A stretch of DNA of 64,000 nucleotides from Oscillospiraceae bacterium. Lineage in GTDB: Bacteria > Bacillota > Clostridia > Oscillospirales > Ruminococcaceae. How positions within the stretch are numbered: the first letter of the stretch is position 1; each line of letters opens with the position of its first letter. Both the position numbers and the translations under genes were made by a program. The DNA lies in contig SVMZ01000011.1 in NCBI GenBank assembly GCA_015067185.1, forward strand, positions 1 through 64,000. Reading direction: 5' to 3'. The notes beneath the pieces were generated by a model. It did no database searches. It saw only the letters and a list, made by a program, of their open reading frames with translations, and was not told the origin of the DNA. Below are positions 25,622 to 33,903 of this stretch, piece by piece.

Positions 25622-28576
25622 TTATGCGTCAATACCAAAACGAACAAACGCATATCTCTCCTGGTATGCAGTACATTTACCATCTTTCCACTGGCTCTCA
25701 AAACTAAAGGTCTGGGGACCTACTCCATAGGGTTCCGGATCCATTCTGTGATGTGGGCCAAGCTGATTCCGTCTTGCATTGGTGAGCTTGAGGATCAGTT
25801 CATTCTCCCCCTCTTTGAGATAAGCAGCAAGATCAACCGCACGATCAAACATAAGTCTGGTCACTTTCTCTCCATTGAGATATACCTCGCAGGTAGCGTA
25901 GCGTCCGGGGAGATTGAGCATGGTGGGATCTCCTTTCTTATAACAGATGACCGTCTTTGCGCTGATTGTTCCTGCAAAGAAGGGATAACCATCAACGGTG
26001 ATATTTCTGATATCAATACTTTCTTTCTGCGGTATCAGTTTAAATTCACCTTTGCAGCAGAAGCTCTCCTTTACATCAGGAGTAAACGGTGCGGAGCCAA
26101 CGGCAAAATCACCATACACATAGATTGCTTCCACTTCGGTATCGAAGCTCAGGCAGTTGCGAAGACTCTCAGAGCCGCCGCCATACAGAACTTCATAGAC
26201 ATACTCTCTCTGGTAATAGGAGAAGGTAAAGCTCAGCTCATTTTTACCTTCTTTGACAAAAGGCGCAATATCCGCAGTGAGGAAGGAACGATCCATCCAC
26301 CACGGTCCGCCAAGGGTAAGAGGCTGACCGTTGATATATGCGGCACTGTACTTCATCGGCTCTACACAAACGCGAAGTGTCTCGGGAATAAAAGCGGTGT
26401 CAAAAGCAAATTTGACGGAAACCTCTCCTTCAAATCTTGCCTGCAGCAGTTCATCACGAATACGCTCAATAGGACGCTCCTCGCTCCATTCACCGTCATT
26501 CAGCTTTACACAGGCTCTGTCAAGAGTCAGGGTATTTTCAATTTTTTCTGCTATATCAAAGCTTCCCAACGAGATGGCTCTCGCTTTCTTCACAATAGTG
26601 CCGTCCGGCTCATCGTCGGTTTCGATCAACAGATGAGACTGAGAATCTGCAAAGTTGAGCATCAGCTCTATAACATCGCCTTTTCTCACACCATAGACCG
26701 GCTTCTTTTCGAGGGTGAGAATATCCAGCTCACAGATTCCCCTGAATCCTTCCAGTCTGATATAAACATCAGTAAGTTCCTTGCGGGCAAGAGAGGTGAG
26801 ATAAATCACTCTTCCCTCTTCTGTTTCGCGGAGCATCATCTTAATTTCGGGAACAGGCAGTTTAGGGGCAGCGTTGTTGCGTACAATCACAGGGCTGTCA
26901 GCCTTGATCTCTTCAAAACTGCAGTTGGAATACAGCCAGCTCATATCTGCAGGAACACCGTCAATGCGCTCCGGTCTCTTACCATAGAGCCATACCTTGC
27001 CGCCGTTTGCCATAAACTCACGCAGGAATGCTACCGTTGTGCTGTCCAGCGTATCGCAGCTGGGGATTACAACCTTGGAATAACTGCAGTTGCCCACACG
27101 GATAGAAGCACCTTCCACCTTGGCGTGGCGAGCCATCATCCACTCATCACCAAAGTGATAGGGGACCTGATACTCAACCATGGTTTCTACCAGACCTTCG
27201 ATACTCTTTTCCAGACTGCGGATGGAAGCATATTCTTCCTTACGTTTATACCACAGCCATGCACTGTGAATGGGATGAATTACCAATGTTTCCACAAGCT
27301 CTTTTCCCTGTGCCAGGACATATCCGAGATGATTGAAATATTTATTGTATTCGGCAAGGCCCTCCTGCCAGGGGAGATGCTCGGAATAAAAAGCGGGATA
27401 GTCACGCTTACGCTGACCTTTGATGGAATAAGGATAGAGATGCTGGCAGGTCAGGTTGACGCCGCCGGCATACTGCAGCTCCGCAATATTTTTCACTTCA
27501 TTAGGCAGTACATCCCATCCGCAGCAGGCATACATTTCTGAGAGTGCTTTCTTCTTGCCAAGCTGTGCACAGACAGACCCCAACTGTTTCGGGCCAAGGT
27601 CATTGACCAGGTTACGGCCAAGATAGTCAATACCGGGGATCTGCTCATACTCATAGAAAGGCATGATCGATCCACAGCAAAGCATCTGTCCGCTGAGTGA
27701 AAATTCTTCAATTGCGTGACCGGTCAGTTTGGCTCCGTTTTCTTCGCACCAGTCGTAGATCACTTTGATGAAGCCATTGATAAACATCTCGTGAATCATG
27801 CGGTGATAACGATAGCGGAAAAGCTCTGCGCCTTCAAAATCAATAAACATGGCAGCAAGCTCTGCATAGATATCAAGGCCGTATCTCTTTTCAAACTCAC
27901 CGGGGAGCAGCACCGACCAGGGAGTACCCCAACGATAATACTGCGGCTCATCGGTAAAGAAACCGGGCATTGTCTCAGAAATGCCAACCTTCTCTTTATA
28001 TGTCTCATAGGTATGTGCAATAAACTTGCGGGTGACAGCCTCGTTAAGGGTATCTACATAGCTGGGATCATAGCCTTTGCGTACAACATAGTAAACATCC
28101 GCACCGCAGTTGCTTTCCACTTTAACACATTTGCCGTCACGAAGGACATAAACACCGAGGATGGGATCTCCTTTACCGATCACACCCATTTTAAGAGTCG
28201 GTTCACCGCTGGGAGCCTCGGGATAGCTGTCGGTGGTCTCCATTGCAATAAAGCTTGCCCAGTTTGCCGGATCCTTCAACAGGTCACCACCGCCAAAACC
28301 GCTGGGCCAACCGTTTTCATCATAACACCAAGCCCCCATACCGAGCTTTCCTGCCTCATCAACACATGCACGTACACATTCATACCAATCTTCCGAGAGA
28401 TAATCGGTATCCAGACCGGTGCGGGCATGCATGAAAGCACCGTTCATGTTGATTGCTTTCATGTTTCTCATCTGACGGCGAAGCTCTTCCGGCTCCAGTT
28501 TGCTGTTCCAACTCCAAAACGGAATGGATCCATATTCTATGGAATGTTCTTTTATATTTCGAATCAGTTTATCCAT
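25622..28576 (-). CDS. GH106-like glycoside hydrolase (alpha-L-rhamnosidase family type)
   Basis: A 984-residue protein resembling the GH106 alpha-L-rhamnosidase family. Signature stretches are PFWSWNSKLEPEELRRQMRN, GAFMHARTGLDTDYL and CYDENGWPSGFGGGDLL near the N-terminus, then a TIM-barrel core (GFFTDEPQYYRWGTPW, TGHAIEEFSLSGQM) and C-terminal beta-sandwich domains typical of galactose-binding-like folds (RAVDLAAYLKEGENELIL). No signal peptide, so it should act on imported oligosaccharides. Its ATG has GGAGAAA upstream and lies 29 bases after the pyridoxal kinase stop, so the two form an operon. Linkage specificity is not provable from sequence. Confidence 0.83.
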   Translation of the reverse strand: MDKLIRNIKEHSIEYGSIPFWSWNSKLEPEELRRQMRNMKAINMNGAFMHARTGLDTDYLSEDWYECVRACVDEAGKLGMGAWCYDENGWPSGFGGGDLLKDPANWASFIAMETTDSYPEAPSGEPTLKMGVIGKGDPILGVYVLRDGKCVKVESNCGADVYYVVRKGYDPSYVDTLNEAVTRKFIAHTYETYKEKVGISETMPGFFTDEPQYYRWGTPWSVLLPGEFEKRYGLDIYAELAAMFIDFEGAELFRYRYHRMIHEMFINGFIKVIYDWCEENGAKLTGHAIEEFSLSGQMLCCGSIMPFYEYEQIPGIDYLGRNLVNDLGPKQLGSVCAQLGKKKALSEMYACCGWDVLPNEVKNIAELQYAGGVNLTCQHLYPYSIKGQRKRDYPAFYSEHLPWQEGLAEYNKYFNHLGYVLAQGKELVETLVIHPIHSAWLWYKRKEEYASIRSLEKSIEGLVETMVEYQVPYHFGDEWMMARHAKVEGASIRVGNCSYSKVVIPSCDTLDSTTVAFLREFMANGGKVWLYGKRPERIDGVPADMSWLYSNCSFEEIKADSPVIVRNNAAPKLPVPEIKMMLRETEEGRVIYLTSLARKELTDVYIRLEGFRGICELDILTLEKKPVYGVRKGDVIELMLNFADSQSHLLIETDDEPDGTIVKKARAISLGSFDIAEKIENTLTLDRACVKLNDGEWSEERPIERIRDELLQARFEGEVSVKFAFDTAFIPETLRVCVEPMKYSAAYINGQPLTLGGPWWMDRSFLTADIAPFVKEGKNELSFTFSYYQREYVYEVLYGGGSESLRNCLSFDTEVEAIYVYGDFAVGSAPFTPDVKESFCCKGEFKLIPQKESIDIRNITVDGYPFFAGTISAKTVICYKKGDPTMLNLPGRYATCEVYLNGEKVTRLMFDRAVDLAAYLKEGENELILKLTNARRNQLGPHHRMDPEPYGVGPQTFSFESQWKDGKCTAYQERYAFVRFGIDA

Positions 28577-28605
28577 ATTTTCTCCTTCTCTTTCTGTTTA
28601 TTGAT

Positions 28606-29469
28606 TTATAAAATTGAAAATCCGCTCAATATTTCATTTTGCATCAGGTAAGGCAGCGCCTGTTCAAACATAACACCGTAACGGGTATCGGTGGAATAGC
28701 TGAAGGTTGTTTTGATGGCAATCTCCAGGAAGCGGGTTGCTCTGTTGATAGCGAGAGGCAGGCTGTCTCCCCTGAGCAATCCACCGGTAAGCACTGCCGC
28801 AAACATATCACCTGTTCCCGGATAGGATACCGGAACATAATCGCAGCCCACATACCAGAAACTGCCGTTTTCCTTATCGTAGCCCACATTGGCCATCTCT
28901 CCGGTCGCCATCTCCACGCCGGTGATAACCACCATCTTCGGTCCCATCTCTCCCAAACGGGCCAATACGCTTTTTATCTGGGAACGTGTCATCGGTGTTC
29001 TGGAATATTCCGTTCCCAACAACATGGCTGCCTCCGTCAGGTTGGGAGTGATCACATCGGCTACATGCACCAGTTCCTTCATCCGCTCCCGCATCTCAGG
29101 CGTATATGTTCTGTAGGGCTTGCCGTGATCTCCCATAACGGGATCCACCACAGCCAATGCCTTCGGATAGGTTGCGTAGAAATCAAGACAGCTGTCTATC
29201 TGCATCTGTGAATTCAGAAAACCGCTGTATATACAATCAAAATCGATTTCCAACCGTTTATAGTGTTCCAGACACGGCTCGATAAAATCTGTCAAATCCC
29301 GTACAACCACCTCACCGAGTCCACCGGTGTGGCTGGAAAGCACTGCCGTCGGTACAGGACACACCTGCACGCCCATGGCAGACATAACCGGCAGAATTAC
29401 CGATATAGAGCATCTGCCAAAGCCGGAGAGATCGTGTATGGCAGCCACTCTCAAAAATTTATCATCCAT
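28606..29469 (-). CDS. Pyridoxal/pyridoxamine kinase (PdxY/PdxK type)
   Basis: Ribokinase-fold vitamin B6 kinase, about 287 residues. Motifs: AAIHDLSGFGRCSISVILPV at the N-terminus (substrate loop), VVDPVMGDHGKPY, ITPNLTEAAMLLG and the anion hole/catalytic loop SYPGTGDMFAAVLTGGLL with the catalytic Asp. GRCS matches pyridoxamine kinases that salvage B6 vitamers to PLP. The ATG at 29469 is used because GGGAG lies just before it; an upstream in-frame start would add 16 poorly conserved residues. It is the first gene of an operon with the GH106-like enzyme, an unusual partner. Confidence 0.88.
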   Translation of the reverse strand: MDDKFLRVAAIHDLSGFGRCSISVILPVMSAMGVQVCPVPTAVLSSHTGGLGEVVVRDLTDFIEPCLEHYKRLEIDFDCIYSGFLNSQMQIDSCLDFYATYPKALAVVDPVMGDHGKPYRTYTPEMRERMKELVHVADVITPNLTEAAMLLGTEYSRTPMTRSQIKSVLARLGEMGPKMVVITGVEMATGEMANVGYDKENGSFWYVGCDYVPVSYPGTGDMFAAVLTGGLLRGDSLPLAINRATRFLEIAIKTTFSYSTDTRYGVMFEQALPYLMQNEILSGFSIL

Positions 29470-29549
29470 TGAAACTCCCTCTTCCCAAAACAGTATAACC
29501 ACATACCGCTTTTCCACGGTACAGAACGCCCATTGGCGCGTGACATTAC

Positions 29550-29602
29550 AAAAAAATTATATCAAAGCTGTGCCCGAAAGTCAATCCGAACACAGCTTTG
29601 AT
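29550..29602 (-). terminator. Terminator of the MATE transporter gene
   Basis: Twelve-base-pair stem (ATCAAAGCTGTG and its complement, outer ends at 29561 and 29602) with an 18-base loop, followed on the minus strand by ATATAATTTTTTT. Confidence 0.82.
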
Positions 29603-29622
29603 GTTACGATCTTTTCTTGTCT

Positions 29623-31122
29623 TTATGCTTTCTGTCCTACTGCAGGCCTTTCAGAACTTTCATCCTTTTGGATAACTTTACTGCTCAATCCCACTTTATA
29701 ATAATATACGGTCGATGCAATACTGCACATCAGCCAACCGGCCGGATAGGACATGGCAATGGGAATAATTTCATTGGAGATAAAGTTTGCTACCACAAAA
29801 AGATAAAGCTGTCTGAATCCTACAAAAGTTGCCAGCATAATAATCATGGTTGCACGGGTATTTCCGGCTCCGCGCAATGCTCCCGCATAAATCTGATTGG
29901 CGCAGCAGAGAATATAAAACGGCGTCAGATATCTGAGGAGTATGGTACCATAGTTAACCACTTCTGCCTTGGAGTTAAAAAATGCAATCAGCGAGGGAGC
30001 AAAAATGATAACCGGAATCATCAATATAACGGTAGAAACTACAGAGATCATCAACGCTGTATTGGTTCCCTGTTTTGCACGTTTCACATTGTGAATACCA
30101 AGATTCTGTCCGACAAAAGTGGTTGCCGCCAATGACAACGACTGCATCGGCAGGAAAATCAACTGATCAATCTTGGAATAGGCGGTCCATCCGGACATAA
30201 AATCCTCACCGAAATAATTGATATATGACTGAACAAACACATTGGAGAAAGAGGTGATCGTCATCTGGACACCGGAGGGAAGACCAATCTTGATGGTTTT
30301 CATCATCATCTCTTTATCAATTTTCAGCTTTTTAATGGACACCTTGATGCAGCGGTCTGTTTTAAACAGTTCTATCAATACAAGGACAGCCGAGATTCCC
30401 TGCGCGATAATTGTTGCATAAGCAACACCATCCACACCCATGCCGAAAACCAAAACAAAAACAAGATCCAGAACAATATTGGTGCAGGCGGATATAACCA
30501 GATAGTAGAACGGTCTGTTGGAATCTCCCACCGCACGCATGATACTGGAACCCATATTATAAATCAGAAGACCTGATGAACCTCCAAAATAGATGTACAG
30601 ATAGGTTCTTGCCTCTTTCACTACGCTTTCCGGTGTGTTCATCATGTCCAGCATAAACGGTGTCAGCGCAACGCCTGCCACTGTCATCACAATGGAGAAA
30701 ATGATGGTCATTACCATAATGGTATGTACGGTATCCTGTACTTTATCGTACCGTTTAGCACCATAATACTGCGAAATTACAACACCTGCACCGCTTGAAA
30801 AACCAAAAAAGAAGCCAATGATCATAAATATGATCGGTCCCACCGAGCCTACTGCCGAAAACGCTTCATTGCTTACATAGTTTCCAACAACCCAAGTATC
30901 AACCATGTTATACAACTGTTGAAATATATTTCCCACCAGCAACGGAAAAGCAAAATAAATCAGATGCCGTTTGATATCGCCCTCAGTCATATCAACGGTT
31001 TTTCTGTCTCTTGCAAATAACCCTTTCAGCCTCGCAACCATGGTCAAGACGCTTTGCCCCGGAAACAAAACATCCTTCGTTTTCCCTGGCAAAACGTTTT
31101 TCCACCTCCATGACAACAACAT
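29623..31122 (-). CDS. MATE-family efflux transporter
   Basis: Sodium- or proton-coupled multidrug and toxic-compound exporter with about 12 membrane helices in two related halves. The family start is MTEGDIKRHLIYFAFPLLVG followed by FQQLYNMVDTWVVGNYV; the SGAGVVISQYYGAK and second-half WTAYSKIDQLIFLPMQSLSL motifs agree. The longest frame starts at ATG 31122 with GGAG only four bases away, but the promoter -10 ends about ten bases upstream, leaving almost no leader. ATG 31041 or the MTEGD methionine may be the real start. Substrate is unknown. Confidence 0.88.
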   Translation of the reverse strand: MLLSWRWKNVLPGKTKDVLFPGQSVLTMVARLKGLFARDRKTVDMTEGDIKRHLIYFAFPLLVGNIFQQLYNMVDTWVVGNYVSNEAFSAVGSVGPIIFMIIGFFFGFSSGAGVVISQYYGAKRYDKVQDTVHTIMVMTIIFSIVMTVAGVALTPFMLDMMNTPESVVKEARTYLYIYFGGSSGLLIYNMGSSIMRAVGDSNRPFYYLVISACTNIVLDLVFVLVFGMGVDGVAYATIIAQGISAVLVLIELFKTDRCIKVSIKKLKIDKEMMMKTIKIGLPSGVQMTITSFSNVFVQSYINYFGEDFMSGWTAYSKIDQLIFLPMQSLSLAATTFVGQNLGIHNVKRAKQGTNTALMISVVSTVILMIPVIIFAPSLIAFFNSKAEVVNYGTILLRYLTPFYILCCANQIYAGALRGAGNTRATMIIMLATFVGFRQLYLFVVANFISNEIIPIAMSYPAGWLMCSIASTVYYYKVGLSSKVIQKDESSERPAVGQKA

Positions 31123-31131
31123 ATTGCTCCA

Positions 31132-31160
31132 ATTATATCATATAACCTTTTCGTTTACAA
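31132..31160 (-). promoter_or_regulatory. Promoter of the MATE gene
   Basis: Minus strand TTGTAA (31155-31160), 17 bases, TATAAT (31132-31137). A transcript starting at the normal distance would begin within a few bases of the ATG at 31122, which argues for a downstream start codon or near-leaderless translation. Confidence 0.75.
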
Positions 31161-31220
31161 CATAACAATTTATTTTCATGTCACTTGTCAGAAAAAAATT
31201 GTTTTACCGTTCTTTCTCTG

Positions 31221-32069
31221 TCAGCGGCAGATGATACCGACTTGTTCACGATACCGCAAGGGCGTACAGCCAAATTTTTTTCTGAACCTGCTGATAAAAT
31301 GGCTGGAAGAAGAAAAACCTGTCTTTTCCGCAATTTCTTCCACACCTTGTTCGCTATATGTCAACAGCTGCGATGCAATCATCAAACGATACTCTATCAA
31401 ATATTGATGCGGTGTTTGTCCCGTTTCTTTTTTAAATGTACGAATCAAACATTCCTTTGATACAAACAACCGCTTTGCAAGTTCTTCCAAAGAGACCTCA
31501 CCTGTAAAATTTTGCTCTATCAGTTCTATCACTTTTCGCGAAAAAGATTTAATCTGTGCCCCTCTGCTTATACTGTATGCCACATCATGGAGCAGCTCAC
31601 ATAGCCGTGCGGAAAACTGCAATTCAAAGTCTGCGGGACGCTGACCATACAAAGAAATCATCTCTTCTATTTTGCTGAAATAAGGATATCCCGGGTTAAA
31701 TGATATCAAAAAATTGTTATAGGCTGCCAGCTCATCCAGGAATTCTCCCGCAATACCATCGGGGTGTATCCAGTAAAACTCCCACATGCCGCCACTGGGA
31801 GTAAAGTAGCTGACTTTTCTGTGACGCGGAGCAAAAGCAATTGTTCCCGGCTTCAGAACATATTCTTTTCCGTCTATACGCAATATCCCCTGTCCTTTTA
31901 CTGTAAACATCAGCAGATGAACTGCCATACCGTCTGACCAGTCCATATGATACAACTCATTGCACTGATGCCACCCCATATTACATACAGTAAACATTTT
32001 CATATTCTGCATTGGCGGCATCAAGGTTGTCAACCGAACTTTACCGTATTCTCCGTCAGAACTATACAT
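31221..32069 (-). CDS. AraC-family transcriptional regulator with cupin sensor domain
   Basis: One-component sugar-type regulator of about 282 residues. N-terminal AraC-binding cupin domain (GQGILRIDGKEYVLKPGTIA and APRHRKVSYF), then two C-terminal helix-turn-helix motifs: VSLEELAKRLFVSKECLIRTFKKE (shown by residues VSLEELAKRLFVSKECLIRT) and VEEIAEKTGFSSSSHFISRF, ending with FGCTPLRYRE. ATG 32069 is used (start MYSSDGEYGK); the frame extends 20 more codons upstream into an AT-rich region without a good ribosome site. It is divergent from the UroD-family gene at 32206 and followed by the MATE gene; either could be its target. Confidence 0.9.
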   Translation of the reverse strand: MYSSDGEYGKVRLTTLMPPMQNMKMFTVCNMGWHQCNELYHMDWSDGMAVHLLMFTVKGQGILRIDGKEYVLKPGTIAFAPRHRKVSYFTPSGGMWEFYWIHPDGIAGEFLDELAAYNNFLISFNPGYPYFSKIEEMISLYGQRPADFELQFSARLCELLHDVAYSISRGAQIKSFSRKVIELIEQNFTGEVSLEELAKRLFVSKECLIRTFKKETGQTPHQYLIEYRLMIASQLLTYSEQGVEEIAEKTGFSSSSHFISRFRKKFGCTPLRYREQVGIICR

Positions 32070-32134
32070 ACCATCACCAAATATCAAAAAATTGATTTTA
32101 AATTTCAAAAAAAGAATCTGTTTTTTCAAAGCTA

Positions 32135-32163
32135 TTGCGAGTAAAATTAAAATTTATTATTAT
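32135..32163 (+). promoter_or_regulatory. Promoter of the UroD-family gene
   Basis: TTGCGA (32135-32140), 17 bases, TATTAT (32158-32163), about 43 bases before the ATG at 32206. It faces away from the AraC gene 66 bases to the left, so an AraC site in between could control both. Confidence 0.65.
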
Positions 32164-32205
32164 CATACCATACTTAAATATGCAATGCAACAAGGAGTGG
32201 ATTTT

Positions 32206-33264
32206 ATGACATCCCGGGAACGTATTCAACGTATGTATGAACATAGAGAAGCAGACCGTGTTCCTATTATAGATTCCCCCTGGGCGGGAACCATTCGCCG
32301 TTGGCATCAAGAAGGAATGCCTTCTAATGTAGACTGGTGCGATTATTTTGGTACCGATAAAATGGCCGAAATCAACATTGATATCTCACCCAGATATGAA
32401 TCCAGAATCATTGAGGAGACCGACCGATATTACATTGATATTGATTCCTGGGGTGTTACCTCGAAACATTTTAAAGAAGAGGATTCCACACCTGAATTTC
32501 TTGATTTTAAAATAACCACACAGGAAGACTGGGAAAAAGCCAAACTCAGAATGACTCTTGAAGATGACCGTATTCCCTGGCAGTATCTTAAAAACAACTT
32601 TGAAACGTGGCGTCAGGAAGGACACTGGATTCGCGGTGTCTTCTGGTTTGGGTTCGATGTCACCCACTCCGGCATGACCGGAACAGAAACCATGCTCATT
32701 GCCATGCTGGAGGAGCCGGAATGGGTGGAAGATATGTTTGACACCTATCTGCAGCGGAGCATTACCCTTTTCGACCGCATCTGGGATGCAGGATACCATT
32801 TTGATGAAATGTTCTGGTATGACGATATGGGTTATAAGGGAACTTCTTTCTTTTCTCCCAATATCTATCGAAGCCTGCTGCAGCCCTATCATAAAAAAGC
32901 TGTTGACTGGGCACATGATCACGGCATTGTTTCCCAGCTGCATTCCTGCGGAAACCTTAACGCACTCCTTCCGGATATTGTGGCTACCGGAGTAGATGCA
33001 CTGAATCCCATTGAAATCAAAGCCGGAATGGATGTTATAAAACTCAAAAAAGAATATGGCGACAAACTTCTCCTTCGCGGCGGCATCAATGCTGTCAACT
33101 GGGATAACACAGAAATTATCCTTGCCGAAATCAATGAAAAGATTCCTGTTCTGAAAGAAAACGGCGGATTTATCTTCTCCTCCGATCACTCCATTCCCAA
33201 CAGTGTTTCTTTTGAAAATATGACTGCAATCATCAATGAAATTAAAAAAATCGGTCGTTATTAA
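32206..33264 (+). CDS. Uroporphyrinogen decarboxylase (UroD)-family protein
   Basis: A 352-residue TIM-barrel protein of the URO-D superfamily, which includes HemE and corrinoid methyltransferases such as MtaA. Features: N-terminal SRERIQRMYEHREADRVPII, DDMGYKGTSFFSPNIYRSLL with the metal/substrate-binding region, HSCGNLNALLPDIVATGVDA (HSCG with the cysteine typical of the methyltransferase-like branch), and GGINAV. It is unlikely to be HemE since there is no haem pathway context and the HemE N-terminal arginine motif is not obvious. Divergent AraC control suggests catabolism of a specific compound; the substrate is unknown. ATG 32206 has AAGGAG upstream. Confidence 0.8.
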   Translation: MTSRERIQRMYEHREADRVPIIDSPWAGTIRRWHQEGMPSNVDWCDYFGTDKMAEINIDISPRYESRIIEETDRYYIDIDSWGVTSKHFKEEDSTPEFLDFKITTQEDWEKAKLRMTLEDDRIPWQYLKNNFETWRQEGHWIRGVFWFGFDVTHSGMTGTETMLIAMLEEPEWVEDMFDTYLQRSITLFDRIWDAGYHFDEMFWYDDMGYKGTSFFSPNIYRSLLQPYHKKAVDWAHDHGIVSQLHSCGNLNALLPDIVATGVDALNPIEIKAGMDVIKLKKEYGDKLLLRGGINAVNWDNTEIILAEINEKIPVLKENGGFIFSSDHSIPNSVSFENMTAIINEIKKIGRY

Positions 33265-33300
33265 TACACGTTTTCTTTCCCTGAAACTCAAATAAACATA

Positions 33301-33351
33301 AAATCTGTTTTGCAGATGCGATGCAAACCTATCTGCAAAACAGATTTTTTT
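33301..33351 (+). terminator. Terminator of the UroD-family gene
   Basis: Seventeen-base-pair perfect stem, AAATCTGTTTTGCAGAT (33301-33317) with its complement at 33331-33347, followed by a T run. Confidence 0.9.
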
Positions 33352-33361
33352 AAAATTACTA

Positions 33362-33390
33362 TTGACTTTTACATTTGTGTATGATATTAT
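33362..33390 (+). promoter_or_regulatory. Promoter of the DUF2325-DUF3793-flavodoxin operon
   Basis: TTGACT (33362-33367), 17 bases, TATTAT (33385-33390). The start point would fall within a few bases of the first inverted repeat at 33400. The gene-free stretch 33265-33594 contains the upstream terminator, this promoter, and the three inverted repeats listed separately. Confidence 0.8.
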
Positions 33391-33399
33391 ATACCCACA

Positions 33400-33415
33400 G
33401 TTAGCATACGCTAAC
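33400..33415. promoter_or_regulatory. Candidate repressor operator, copy 1
   Basis: GTTAGCATACGCTAAC: two 6-base half sites GTTAGC/GCTAAC around a 4-base spacer, overlapping the predicted transcription start. The same half sites and spacing recur at 33543-33558. The form (TTAGC...GCTAA) recalls DtxR-family metalloregulator boxes; that identification is inference. Confidence 0.65.
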
Positions 33416-33442
33416 CACTTGATAAAGCTTTTCTCTTTATTT

Positions 33443-33480
33443 TTTACGTATCGGTTAGCATCAACTAACCGATACGTAAA
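33443..33480. repeat. Long perfect inverted repeat containing a related operator core
   Basis: TTTACGTATCGGTTAG (33443-33458), CATCAA loop, then the exact 16-base complement (33465-33480). The centre GTTAGCATCAACTAAC has the operator size and layout with degenerate inner bases. It is followed by TCCCCCC, not a T run, so it is not a normal terminator. It could be an operator, an RNA stabiliser or an RNA-level control element. Confidence 0.7.
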
Positions 33481-33542
33481 TCCCCCCAGCGCACAAAATA
33501 CTATGCCTCACACCGTATAGAGTTCTGCGTTTTTATTTATAA

Positions 33543-33558
33543 GTTAGCATAAGCTAAC
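33543..33558. promoter_or_regulatory. Candidate repressor operator, copy 3
   Basis: GTTAGCATAAGCTAAC, identical to copy 1 except for the spacer (ATAA instead of ATAC). It lies 37 bases before the first gene's ATG, inside the predicted leader. Confidence 0.65.
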
Positions 33559-33594
33559 CAATTAATCTTTTATTCAGATACAAGGAGACAGCAT

Positions 33595-33903
33595 ATGAGC
33601 GTTGTTATTGTCGGTGGAAACGAATGTATGGTTCGTCAATATATTGACCTCTGCAAAAAGTACAACTGCCGAGCAAAGGTATTTTGCAAAATGCATGACG
33701 GATTGAAAAATAAGGTTGGAACCCCTGATCTTATGGTCCTTCTCACCAACACCACCTCTCATAAAATGGTACGCTGTGCTATCAGCGAAATTAAAGGCAG
33801 GAACACCGTCGTCGCAAGATCCCACAGCAGTTCCCTCTCCGCACTTCGCACAATTCTGGAAACTCACGTTATATCGGAGGAAATGGTATGTCAGAAGAGT
33901 TGA
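33595..33903 (+). CDS. DUF2325 family small protein
   Basis: A 102-residue soluble protein resembling the DUF2325 family, with a Rossmann-like start (SVVIVGGNECMVRQYIDLCK). Four cysteines occur in the first 45 residues (ECMV, DLCKKYNC, VFCKMHDG), consistent with a metal- or redox-linked role, but the function is not known. The middle LMVLLTNTTSHKMVRCAISE keeps the family pattern of a loop followed by a helix that looks like an alternating NAD-type fold. AAGGAGA lies just before the ATG. It is the first gene of a three-gene operon and overlaps the next by 16 bases. Confidence 0.8.
   Translation: MSVVIVGGNECMVRQYIDLCKKYNCRAKVFCKMHDGLKNKVGTPDLMVLLTNTTSHKMVRCAISEIKGRNTVVARSHSSSLSALRTILETHVISEEMVCQKS

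Noticed and set aside
25565-27541. 658-residue open frame antisense to the GH106-like gene
   Set aside because: It starts in the terminator hairpin and has no family features; the minus-strand gene is clearly coding.
32206-33264. HemE (haem biosynthesis uroporphyrinogen decarboxylase)
   Set aside because: No haem genes nearby, an AraC-type neighbour and HSCG motif of the methyltransferase-like branch argue against it.
33443-33480. Intrinsic terminator in the DUF2325 leader
   Set aside because: The stem is perfect, but it is followed by a C tract instead of T residues, so standard termination is unlikely.
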